Positions 11,066 to 19,873 of a stretch of DNA of 64,000 nt are shown one piece after another. Every line of letters begins with the position of its first letter. Position 1 is the stretch's first letter. The stretch is from positions 124,001 to 188,000 of the forward strand of contig NC_012992.1 of NCBI RefSeq assembly GCF_000026365.1, read 5' to 3'. The notes beneath the pieces were generated by a model that was not told the DNA's origin, did not search any database, and was given only the letters and a program-made list of their open reading frames with translations. Source of the DNA: Zygosaccharomyces rouxii (Eukaryota; Ascomycota; Saccharomycetes; Saccharomycetales; Saccharomycetaceae). Made by a program: the position numbers and the translations under genes.

Positions 11066-12310
11066 ATGGAATCACCACCAATAGTAGTGGATAATGGATC
11101 ATACGAGATTAAATTTGGTACTCCTGATCTAGAGACACCGCATAGAGCTTTTAATGCTCTTGCTCGGGATAAATTTGGCAGTTACTACCTTTCTAATCAG
11201 ATCAAGACTATAAAGGACATATCGTCAGTTGTATTTAGAAGGCCTCACGAATTTGGACAACTAACTTCATGGGAATTAGAAAGTGCCATTTGGGATTACT
11301 GTTTCTTCAATCCTGATGAATTCAATGGATTTGACCTCAAGGATAGTAAGGGCCAGCATTTAGTGGTTAGCGAAACATGCATGACGATACCAGAATTGAG
11401 TAAAAACATGGATCAAGTAGTCTTCGAAGAATACGAATTTGCTAGTATGTTCAAAAGCCCCATAGCAGGATTTGCACCATTTGGTAGACCTTCTATTGCG
11501 ATTTCGGGTAAAGGTGATGATCAACCAAATCGGAAGGCAGAACCTGATGCATATGAACCATTCCAACTGGTAATCGATGTAGGCTTTAACTGTACTTGGG
11601 TTGTGCCTGTGATCAAAGGTATTCCTTATTATAAGGCAGTTAAAAAACTAGATATTGGCGGTAGATTTTTGAATGGCTTACTGAAAGAGACGCTTTCATT
11701 TCGACATTATAACGTTATGGATGAAACTATACTTGTGAATAATATTAAGGAAAACTGTCTATTTGTGAGTCCCGTATCTTATTTTGAAAGCTTTAAGCAT
11801 AAAGAGCAAACCGCTGTAGAATATGTCCTACCAGATTTTCAAACTAGTTTTCTAGGTTACGTCAAGGATCCAAAGAAGCCATTACCACAAGATTCGCAGA
11901 CAGTTGAATTGAAAGATGAATTATTTTCCGTCCCAGAGACATTTTTCCATCCAGAAATACCACAACTTTTAAAACCAGGTATCATTGAAACTATACTGGA
12001 GAGTTTATCGATTTTACCAGAACAACTGAGACCGTTAATGTTAGGTAATATCGTTTGCACGGGTGGTAATTTTAATCTGCCAAATTTCGCGACTAGATTA
12101 GCTACTGAATTACAAAGACAATTACCGACTGACTGGACATGTACAGTTCATCTACCGAGTGGGCCTAAGGAACTTTACGGTTGGTCATCCATGGCATCAT
12201 TTACCAATTCACCATTATACAGTGATGCTCGTGTAACAAGGGAAGAATATTTCGAACATGGTGTTGATTGGTGTACGAGGCATAGGTTTGGCTATCAAAA
12301 TTGGATGTAA
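11066..12310 (+). CDS. ARP6: Arp6, actin-related subunit of the SWR1 chromatin remodeller
   Basis: Encodes 414 residues (438 in S. cerevisiae). The N-terminus PPIVVDNGSYEIKFGTPD is the actin-fold phosphate-1 loop in its Arp6 form. Later segments (DVGFNCTWVVP, phosphate-2 region; MLGNIVCTGGN, adenosine region) complete the actin fold. The C-terminus GYQNWM is close to the Arp6 family ending. Arp6 is a nuclear subunit of SWR1, which exchanges H2A for H2A.Z at promoters. It keeps the YLR086-YLR085 neighbour relation with SMC4. The start ATG at 11066 directly precedes the conserved N-terminal strand. No oddities seen. Confidence 0.95.
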   Translation: MESPPIVVDNGSYEIKFGTPDLETPHRAFNALARDKFGSYYLSNQIKTIKDISSVVFRRPHEFGQLTSWELESAIWDYCFFNPDEFNGFDLKDSKGQHLVVSETCMTIPELSKNMDQVVFEEYEFASMFKSPIAGFAPFGRPSIAISGKGDDQPNRKAEPDAYEPFQLVIDVGFNCTWVVPVIKGIPYYKAVKKLDIGGRFLNGLLKETLSFRHYNVMDETILVNNIKENCLFVSPVSYFESFKHKEQTAVEYVLPDFQTSFLGYVKDPKKPLPQDSQTVELKDELFSVPETFFHPEIPQLLKPGIIETILESLSILPEQLRPLMLGNIVCTGGNFNLPNFATRLATELQRQLPTDWTCTVHLPSGPKELYGWSSMASFTNSPLYSDARVTREEYFEHGVDWCTRHRFGYQNWM

Positions 12311-12401
12311 TGTGTAGTTAAGTAGTATTGTTGTACTCTGATCTGATTTGAATTGTGTGATTTTACGTCTACATCCCCTAATGGGACAGTGACTCTTAAT
12401 A

Positions 12402-12473
12402 GCCTCTTTGGCCAAGTGGTAAGGCATCGCACTCGTAATGCGGGGATCGTGGGTTCAAGTCCCACAGGAGGCA
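12402..12473 (+). tRNA. tRNA-Thr (anticodon CGU)
   Basis: A 72-nt cloverleaf without intron. The acceptor stem GCCTCTT pairs with AGGAGGC, followed by discriminator A at 12473. The anticodon stem is TCGCA/TGCGG with loop CTCGTAA, so the anticodon is CGT reading ACG. The T arm is GTGGG-TTCAAGT-CCCAC. Internal A and B boxes are present and a T-rich tract follows downstream as a Pol III terminator. It closely resembles the S. cerevisiae tRNA-Thr(CGU) gene. Confidence 0.96.
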
Positions 12474-13231
12474 TTTTGCCTTTTTACTAATTTTATTTTT
12501 TTTTGTTTTTACTGTATATCAATTGCTCTCCTTCTTTTCTCGAGTAACAGATCTCAAATTGATCTACCCTAAAGGAATACGAACAAATCTATAAAACCAT
12601 TACATATCCTCCCTTGTTTGGGTCGTAGCAATCGCCGTTTATGCAGAGGTACTCCTTTATAGAGTTTTGGCGAAAAATCTAGAAAACTGCAATCATATGA
12701 CCAGTGATGTAAAGCAACCTCCTAGGTGACAAATACTATCTTAGAGTATTCGGGACGGTTTATCTTGGTTCAAGAGGTATGAAGTGTATTTTATGGCGTT
12801 TTCAAGCTTAATTTTGCAAGATTTACGAGATATTTCTCTAATTCGATGTTACTTGACCCAAAATTGATGGAAAAAATTGCACCAAGCTCAGAAAATTCTG
12901 TACATTAGGGATATGATGGCTGTGCAATTTTAAGCTCTAATTATTGTATCTTCAGCGGCTTTCTAAGATGTCATTATGGTTAGTATTACTGTCATCTTTA
13001 TCACTTTTATTTCTTCGTATAATATGATATTGTCTCCCTCCTACCTACGGGAAAAAAGTGACACTTCAGGGGAGGCATCCATGGAATGGCCCCCCCAATT
13101 AATGAGAATATATAAGCATGGGTTAGTGATGGGAAAGTTCCCTTGCTACAGACTGGACTTCCAGTAACATAAGCTAAAGGAGATTATACGGATAAAGCAG
13201 TGATAATAAGAATTAGGATTAGTTAGGAATA
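12474..13231. other. Intergenic spacer between tRNA-Thr and the FGGY kinase gene
   Basis: This 758-bp spacer has no recognisable gene, LTR or solo delta-like element despite lying next to a tRNA gene. A 63-codon ORF at 12976-13167 has no recognisable features. The right end is the promoter of the kinase gene. An octamer CGGGACGG occurs at 12751-12758 and recurs, inverted, at 22144-22151. Confidence 0.4.
13109..13116 (+). promoter_or_regulatory. TATA box of the FGGY kinase gene
   Basis: TATATAAG matches the yeast TATAWAAR consensus and lies 116 bp upstream of the ATG at 13232, in the usual yeast range. A C-rich tract (GGCCCCCCC) and a stress-element-like AGGGG lie just upstream at about 13070-13096. 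Confidence 0.55.
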
Positions 13232-15424
13232 ATGTACAGAGGCAGATCACGTTCATCTATGTCTATCTCTCAGCAGCGGCTGTTATCCCAGTCGATGCTG
13301 GGATTGAGTCTAGAGCAGAGAATGATTTACTACATTGGGGTTGATGTCGGTACCGGTTCTGCAAGAGCCTGTCTCATTGACTCTATGGGTAATATCATGT
13401 CGTTGGCAGAAAAACCAATTCAAAGGGAGGAGTTAAAACCAACCTATATCACTCAGTCTTCTAAAGAGATCTGGTCTGCTATTTGTTACTGTGTTAAGAC
13501 AGTGGTTCGTGACTCGGGTGTCGATATAGAGAGAATCCATGGTATCGGATTCGATGCTACTTGCTCATTGGTGGCGGTTAATAGCAAGGATGGTGCGGAT
13601 GTTCCAGTGGGACCTGATTTTGAAAATCCAGATCAAAACATCATTCTGTGGATGGATCACCGTGCAGTTCAAGAGACAGCAGAAATCAATTCTACCAATC
13701 ACCCGGTTTTGAAATATGTCGGTGGTCAGATGTCGATTGAAATGGAAATCCCTAAGATTAAGTGGCTAAAGAACCACATGCCAAGAGAAAAATTTAACGA
13801 TACAGTCTTTTTTGACTTGGCAGACTTTTTGACCTACAAGGCTACTGGATTGGGAACTCGTTCTTTCAATTCGAGTGTTTGTAAGCAAGGTCTCTTGCCG
13901 CTTGGTGTTGAAGGTTCCAATAACGGTTGGTCAGGAGAATTTCTAAACTTAATCGATTTGCCAGAGTTGGTAGCAAATGATTTTGCCAAGTTAGGTGGTT
14001 CTGTTAAGCCTAAGGGAGATGATCACAGATCGAATTTCTTGAGTGCTGGTCAGTACGTTGGGGCTCTTTCTCCCGAAGCTGCTGCAGATTTGGGATTGGC
14101 CGATCACTGTGTTGTTGGTTCTGGTGTGATTGACGCTTATGCGGGCTGGGTCGGTACTGTTGCCGCTCAAACTGATGAAGAGATTCCAGAATTGGCCAAA
14201 TGTGAAAAGGGCAAGCTGGGTGTCGACAAGGCTACTGGTAGATTAGCTGCCGTGGCTGGTACTTCCACTTGTCATGTTGCTCTTTCTAGAGACCCAATCT
14301 TCGTACCAGGTGTATGGGGTCCCTACAGAGATGTTATGGCTCCAGGATTCTGGTGTGCTGAAGGTGGTCAGTCGTGTACTGGTGCCCTGTTGGCACATGT
14401 GCTCTCTACTCATCCAGCATACACAGATTTGGAACACTTGTCGGAATCTGCAGGTTTGTCTAAATTTGATTATTTGAATTCAAGATTAGAGTATCTGGTA
14501 AATGCACGTAAGGAACGTTCAGTGGTTGCATTGGCTAAGCACCTGTTTTTCTATGGTGACTATCATGGTAATAGATCACCAATTGCGGATAACACGATGA
14601 GGGCTGCTATTATTGGTCAATCTATGGACAATTCCGTTGATGATTTGGCATTGCAATACTTGGGTGCTTGTGAATTCATTGCTCAACAAACCAGACAGAT
14701 CGTGGAGATAATGTGCAAATCCGGCCACAACATTTCTAGTATTTTCATGTCTGGTGGTCAATGTAGAAATGGTCTACTGATGAGGCTACTGGCAGATTGT
14801 ACTGGTCTACCAATCATCATTCCACGTTATATCGATGCCGCAGTGGTTTTCGGTTCTGCTCTACTAGGTGCAGTGGCAAGTGAGTCCTACAATGCCCATC
14901 ACACTAAAACTGATTTGAGAAAGAGAAGAGCATCCTCCTTAGGATCCAAGGACCAGGCTATTGCAGGTCTTGGTAAAGGTGGATTGAGTAAATTGTCAGA
15001 ATTACAAACAGATCAACCTTCGCCATACACTGCACCACATGCAACTTCCAGTTCACACATGGGTGGTGGTTCATACTTCCCAATAGTTGGGTCGGATGCT
15101 GCTGCTAATCTTTCTCCTGGTGAAGCCATTGCGGAAACTGAAGATGAGGAAGAACCAGTCACTTTCAAATCTGTCAAGAGTACAACTCAAGAAAACCTAG
15201 CTGAGAAAACCGATACAAATTCCAACGGTGAGGAATTATGGAAGGTGATGTATGACATGACGGGTGGTGGTAAAGTGGTACGTCCAAACCCTGACACTAA
15301 CCCAGATCGTGTGTTGCTAAACGCCAAGTACAAGATTTTCTTAGACATGGCAAATACCCAACGCCAATACAGATCTGCCATCGACAGGGTGGAAGCCAAT
15401 TTGAAGGCTCAGATCACGAAATGA
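13232..15424 (+). CDS. FGGY-family carbohydrate kinase (YDR109C / D-ribulokinase-like)
   Basis: Encodes 730 residues (S. cerevisiae YDR109C is about 715). After a Ser/Arg/Gln-rich leader of about 30 residues comes the FGGY phosphate-binding motif GVDVGTGSARA (residues 36-46). It is followed by GFDATCS and WMDHRA in the sugar-binding domain. The C-terminal ATPase domain contains AVAGTSTCHVAL and MSGGQCRNGLL. The region beyond about residue 560 is low-complexity and lineage-variable. The family phosphorylates sugars such as D-ribulose; the human FGGY-type homologue is a ribulokinase, and the yeast substrate is inferred only. The leader could be a weak mitochondrial signal, or translation may begin at Met31. 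Its linkage with TRS85, EMP70/TMN2 and TMS1 reproduces YDR105-109. A TATA box lies at 13109. Confidence 0.9.
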   Translation: MYRGRSRSSMSISQQRLLSQSMLGLSLEQRMIYYIGVDVGTGSARACLIDSMGNIMSLAEKPIQREELKPTYITQSSKEIWSAICYCVKTVVRDSGVDIERIHGIGFDATCSLVAVNSKDGADVPVGPDFENPDQNIILWMDHRAVQETAEINSTNHPVLKYVGGQMSIEMEIPKIKWLKNHMPREKFNDTVFFDLADFLTYKATGLGTRSFNSSVCKQGLLPLGVEGSNNGWSGEFLNLIDLPELVANDFAKLGGSVKPKGDDHRSNFLSAGQYVGALSPEAAADLGLADHCVVGSGVIDAYAGWVGTVAAQTDEEIPELAKCEKGKLGVDKATGRLAAVAGTSTCHVALSRDPIFVPGVWGPYRDVMAPGFWCAEGGQSCTGALLAHVLSTHPAYTDLEHLSESAGLSKFDYLNSRLEYLVNARKERSVVALAKHLFFYGDYHGNRSPIADNTMRAAIIGQSMDNSVDDLALQYLGACEFIAQQTRQIVEIMCKSGHNISSIFMSGGQCRNGLLMRLLADCTGLPIIIPRYIDAAVVFGSALLGAVASESYNAHHTKTDLRKRRASSLGSKDQAIAGLGKGGLSKLSELQTDQPSPYTAPHATSSSHMGGGSYFPIVGSDAAANLSPGEAIAETEDEEEPVTFKSVKSTTQENLAEKTDTNSNGEELWKVMYDMTGGGKVVRPNPDTNPDRVLLNAKYKIFLDMANTQRQYRSAIDRVEANLKAQITK

Positions 15425-16028
15425 GTACTATAACGAAAACGACGCCTTACGTAGTATTTTTATTTTTTTTTTATTTTTTTGAGTAGACGAATTTATTTTT
15501 AAACGTTGATTATTAGGATTCGGTTGTGCTTAACTTCGCTTAGCTTGAAGTATTGTAGCTGAGCTTGTAAGCTTGGAGCGGTCTGACTCGCTTGAGACCT
15601 ACGACAGTTACAAATTGTCGGCAATAATTCATAGAGGAGGCTGTTGTCTGTAGTTACAGTTGACGTATTCGTTCTTGGTGTTCTGCATACTTGATATAAA
15701 CACGCATGTGACAAAACGGTTGTATATGTTTACATATTGCCAGAATCAGCAACAATACTCATCAATTCCATCCTCGGTTCTCAACCTAGCTTATTGCTTA
15801 AAACAACAATTTAAGAGGCTTCTACATGAGGGTAATTAGGTGGCATTTGAGATGATTCGGAGTGTATTCTACGTTTTAAAATTAAACCTATTTGTTCGAT
15901 TCGATCTTGGTATTGTGAACTTAGGGATTTCTAGCAAGTTTTGACAGATTTAGATCCTTTGAAGAGTTGGAATAGAAAAAAAAATTTTTGACGATCGTTA
16001 TCGCTCGAATAGCCACATCTAGTTGGCA
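15425..16028. other. Intergenic spacer with small inverted repeats
   Basis: This 604-bp spacer lies upstream of RAX2. It begins with a T-rich tract at 15462-15480, likely the kinase 3' end. Two short hairpins follow back to back: GGTCT/AGACC (15580-15584 with 15595-15599) and CGACA/TGTCG (15602-15606 with 15616-15620). No convincing ORF or tRNA is seen. The right half is the presumed RAX2 promoter. Confidence 0.4.
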
Positions 16029-19000
16029 ATGCTGTTCTTTGCTCTATTGTCTTTTTATTTCCTACTGGCAATAACGAATGGTTCACAACTGTCACATCTG
16101 CAACAGCTTTTAAATGCTAGTAATATTCAAGTACCGAAGTTGGATCTCACATCGAGTCGCAACCAGGCTCTGGAATTGTTGGGAGACTTCCAAGATTTAA
16201 CTTTCTACAAGTATACAGGCCAAGAGAATTTTACAAGTCCATTAAACTCATCGACCGATTCCCATGGACTCATATACTATTCAAATGACACATTTCTCCA
16301 GTTGGCCAACGGATCTAATGATACAGATATTAAACAAATAGTACCGCTAGGAGAAGATTCATTCATACTCAGCGGTTCAGGACATATTGATGGCTATAAC
16401 TTACAGAGACAATTGCATTACAATTTAACTGATCTATCTTTTAAACCAATTTTCCAGGAAGGTTTAACTGAAGTAAATTCTATACTGGTAGATCAGCCGC
16501 TGGTATATTTTGGCGGTAATTTCACTTTCTCCAATGGTTCACAAACTGGACACAGTGTTGTACTTTGGAATTCAGAAAAGAATTCCACGTCTCTACTACC
16601 ATTTATTGGCTTTGGTCAAAATTCTACAGTGAATTCAATAATCCGGTTGGATAGGGATAACATCCTTTTCGCCGGTAACTTTTATGAATTGGATGATGTT
16701 AAACTGTTAGAAAACCATATTTTAGGTTCTAACAATAGTTCAAGTAAGAGTAATTGGACTGACGTAGAATTGGGGTTGGCTATCCCATTGCAGAATGCCA
16801 ATTGGACTTCTAGTAGTAGTCAATTTGACGCTGATGATTTTATTTGTCCTGATCCTGAGAGAGAATCGTGGCTACAATCAGGCACTTCAGGTTCTTTAGC
16901 TTGTAGTTTACCACAGGAGACTACACCATACAAAATACGAATTTACAATTCTCCTGTAGAGGATAATGAGGTCTCTTTATTCCGAATTTTAGCGGAACCC
17001 ACAAAGGGTATCTTGAACTTAAGTTATGTGGATCCAGAAGAAGGAGAGTTAAGATATTGTGATGCATTTTGCCCGCTCTACAATCGACAAAGGTTGGAGG
17101 AAGCAAGTTCTAATTCATCATCTGTGGAAAATATGACGACTTTTTCGGATAATAATACTACCGATATCAAATGGGGTCGAGACTTCCAAGAATTTGCTTT
17201 CGTTAATAACGTGCCCATTTCATCTGTGGAATTTGTGGCACTGAGTTCCTATGGTAGTAACGTGGGTCTTTCTTCATGGCAATTTTTCCAAAGTCGTGCA
17301 TCTATTTATGCCAACAATTCTCTGAACCAACCCGCATGTGGAAAGATGCAATCTTATTCGAATGCTACTATTTCTAACAATGACTGGAGACAGGGTCTCA
17401 ATGGACAGACATATTTGTCTACTAGTTATGTCGAAGATCAGGGAAACATTCCTAGAGTAACTTTCCACCCACAAATTCAATATCCTGGTAATTATTCGAT
17501 AAAATTGTATACACCAGGATGTCTTGGAGATGGAACGTGCAACCAAAGAGCTATTGTTAATGTAACTCTTTGGGATGGCGACTCAAACGAACCATTGTCC
17601 TCAGAGGTGATCTATGAAAACAATAATGAATTGAAGTATGATGAGCTTTGGGATGGTCATTTAAAATCATCTCCAAAAGTAACTCTAGAATATCACTCAC
17701 CAATTTATCCCAATAATCCAACATCTGTGGTGGTTGCAGATTACATCAGTTTAGAAGCAAAATCCTTTGATCACTTTGAGAAGCATAAAAAGGACATTAC
17801 TCTGAATGGGATATTCCAATATCAAATTTCAAATTTCACTAAAAATATTACAAAGGAATCTATTGGGAATACATCGTTAGATGTATTTCCACTTTCGTAT
17901 TTCTCTAATAATTCATCTCTGTTTGCATCACTATATGAAAATGATACCTTGTTGTTAGCAGATTCTAAATCCAAGGCTGCAGAGATAAAGTTAGATAAAA
18001 ATTGGAGCGTTGACTCTTCCAAGAGCTTCAATTTAGCATCCCAGGTACGTGGGATTGGTTCTTACTCGGATGGGTTGATATTGTTCGGCGACTATAATTC
18101 ATCTCAAAGGCAACCACTGGCACTTTCCTTCAACGGGTCCTTCAACTCTTATGATAAAATCAATAGAAGTGTTGAAAGATTTACCAACATTGATTTGAAG
18201 GGCACAGAACTTTTGGTTTTTGATAATGAGTTTTTTTATAATGTGTCGTCTCAAAGTTACGTCTCCAATACTACGAGATTTTCTCTTTCCGTATGGTCTG
18301 CAGGTCAAAATACCAATGGAGATTTAATCTTTTCTGGTGCCGTTTCAGATAATGACTACGAAAATTTACAGGGACCTGTCAGTCTCTTCCAAAATGGTTC
18401 AGCTGTTTCCTCCAATATAAAGGACAACATTAACCCGTATATGGGCGCCTATTTGAATGATACTCTTACCGCCTATGCTTATAAAGATGGATCTGATTCA
18501 CGCATAGTGTTTAGCAATGGGGATGAAGGACCTTGGAGATGGACCAATTCCATAGAAACAATGATTTATCGCAATAGAGATGCGTTACTAGCCCTTGGGA
18601 CTTCTTCATCGCCTTCATTACCACAGTTATCTGTGTTGAATTTAACGACCTCCGAAGTTTTGGCAAATGAGACTTTAGATAAAGGAGCTGAAGTGAACAG
18701 TATGATCCTCTTTGGTAAGAACTCTACTTTACTTATAGGGGGGAATTTCAGTTTTTCAGATGCTCACTGTAATGGATTGTGTCTTTACAATTACAAGAAC
18801 AAGAGATGGTCAACTTTTGCCAACGATAGCATTACTGGTCAGGTCACTCAGGTTCAACTACGTAACTCTTCCGAGTTATTGATTGCTGGTTCCTTGCGAG
18901 TGAATGGCACTTCAGATGTGAATTTAGTCTCTGTGAATATTACAGGTCAAGGGATGAAAACTTTGCTTAGAGGTTGGGAAGGTCCATTGAGATCTTTCGT

Positions 19001-19658
19001 TGTCAGTGAAGATAGATTGGTAGTATGGAATGATACTAGTTTGATGGCTTATGACAATACCTCTTGGAGACATATTTCGACTTCGAACTCAACTTCCTTT
19101 ACTAAATTGCAAGACATTCACCAAGTGTCATTGGAGCATTCACTTGAAAAAAGGGCTAATTCTTCATCAAATTCAAATTTAGATGGGTTGTTGGTTTATG
19201 GAAATGATAAAACTCAAGGTGATTCGTATCAGGCATCAATTTACGATTATTACAGTTGGACACCATTATTCATTGCCAATTCCAAATCGGAAAACTCAAA
19301 TTCAGGACCTAATATTTTCATGAATCAAGATGTTTCTGATTTTTTTATATCCGAACAAATGTTACCAAATCCAACAAATCATACGTCTTCCAGATCAAGC
19401 TCTTCATCAAGTTCTGCGGTAACGTCTAATTCTGGTGATAAAAAGCATCGAGCTAGCCATAAAGTCGATCGAGGTTACGTGGTTTTGATTGGGTTGGCAT
19501 TAGCTATAGGTACGGTTGTCGTAATTGGTGTATTCGGTATTTTGATAGCCTACATGTTTGGTGAGGATATCGGAGGATACGAGTTTTTAAGTCCACCCGC
19601 TGAGGGCACTAAGGCGGCTGAGACTGCACCACCGGCAAAATCATCGAAGTTCCTTTAG
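16029..19658 (+). CDS. RAX2: Rax2, cortical bud-site landmark membrane protein
   Basis: Encodes about 1,209 residues from the ATG at 16029; the codon two triplets upstream is TTG and not used as the start. The family length is about 1,220. An N-terminal signal peptide (MLFFALLSFYFLLAITNGS) opens a very large extracellular or lumenal domain. That domain is extraordinarily rich in N-X-S/T glycosylation sites and has kelch-like repeated segments such as FGGNFTFSNGS. A Ser-rich stalk precedes one transmembrane helix near residues 1147-1172 (GYVVLIGLALAIGTVVVIGVFGIL), and a short cytoplasmic tail follows. Rax2 with Rax1 marks previous division sites for bipolar budding in diploids. Its position between ARP6 and EMP70 fits YLR084. 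Confidence 0.95.
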   Translation: MLFFALLSFYFLLAITNGSQLSHLQQLLNASNIQVPKLDLTSSRNQALELLGDFQDLTFYKYTGQENFTSPLNSSTDSHGLIYYSNDTFLQLANGSNDTDIKQIVPLGEDSFILSGSGHIDGYNLQRQLHYNLTDLSFKPIFQEGLTEVNSILVDQPLVYFGGNFTFSNGSQTGHSVVLWNSEKNSTSLLPFIGFGQNSTVNSIIRLDRDNILFAGNFYELDDVKLLENHILGSNNSSSKSNWTDVELGLAIPLQNANWTSSSSQFDADDFICPDPERESWLQSGTSGSLACSLPQETTPYKIRIYNSPVEDNEVSLFRILAEPTKGILNLSYVDPEEGELRYCDAFCPLYNRQRLEEASSNSSSVENMTTFSDNNTTDIKWGRDFQEFAFVNNVPISSVEFVALSSYGSNVGLSSWQFFQSRASIYANNSLNQPACGKMQSYSNATISNNDWRQGLNGQTYLSTSYVEDQGNIPRVTFHPQIQYPGNYSIKLYTPGCLGDGTCNQRAIVNVTLWDGDSNEPLSSEVIYENNNELKYDELWDGHLKSSPKVTLEYHSPIYPNNPTSVVVADYISLEAKSFDHFEKHKKDITLNGIFQYQISNFTKNITKESIGNTSLDVFPLSYFSNNSSLFASLYENDTLLLADSKSKAAEIKLDKNWSVDSSKSFNLASQVRGIGSYSDGLILFGDYNSSQRQPLALSFNGSFNSYDKINRSVERFTNIDLKGTELLVFDNEFFYNVSSQSYVSNTTRFSLSVWSAGQNTNGDLIFSGAVSDNDYENLQGPVSLFQNGSAVSSNIKDNINPYMGAYLNDTLTAYAYKDGSDSRIVFSNGDEGPWRWTNSIETMIYRNRDALLALGTSSSPSLPQLSVLNLTTSEVLANETLDKGAEVNSMILFGKNSTLLIGGNFSFSDAHCNGLCLYNYKNKRWSTFANDSITGQVTQVQLRNSSELLIAGSLRVNGTSDVNLVSVNITGQGMKTLLRGWEGPLRSFVVSEDRLVVWNDTSLMAYDNTSWRHISTSNSTSFTKLQDIHQVSLEHSLEKRANSSSNSNLDGLLVYGNDKTQGDSYQASIYDYYSWTPLFIANSKSENSNSGPNIFMNQDVSDFFISEQMLPNPTNHTSSRSSSSSSSAVTSNSGDKKHRASHKVDRGYVVLIGLALAIGTVVVIGVFGILIAYMFGEDIGGYEFLSPPAEGTKAAETAPPAKSSKFL

Positions 19659-19873
19659 TCGGTTGTATTATAATTTATATTAATTTTCGTTTTGCATTTT
19701 AAATATCGTTTCTCATTGTAATCATGCTTTGATTGCCATTACATCATTCGTAATCGTATTTTTATATGGTTTATATTAACTTAATTAGCATTTGTCCATC
19801 TAAAGTTTGCCTTTTATCTTTGATCTATCAAGATGGAACAAAAATTTAAATTAAATTTGCTTCAGAAAACTCT
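19659..19873. other. Convergent RAX2/TRS85 3' region
   Basis: A short AT-rich convergent spacer containing both 3' ends. No gene is seen. Confidence 0.4.

Noticed and set aside
12474..13231. Solo LTR next to tRNA-Thr
   Set aside because: No TG...CA-bounded repeat or target-site duplication could be found in the flanks.
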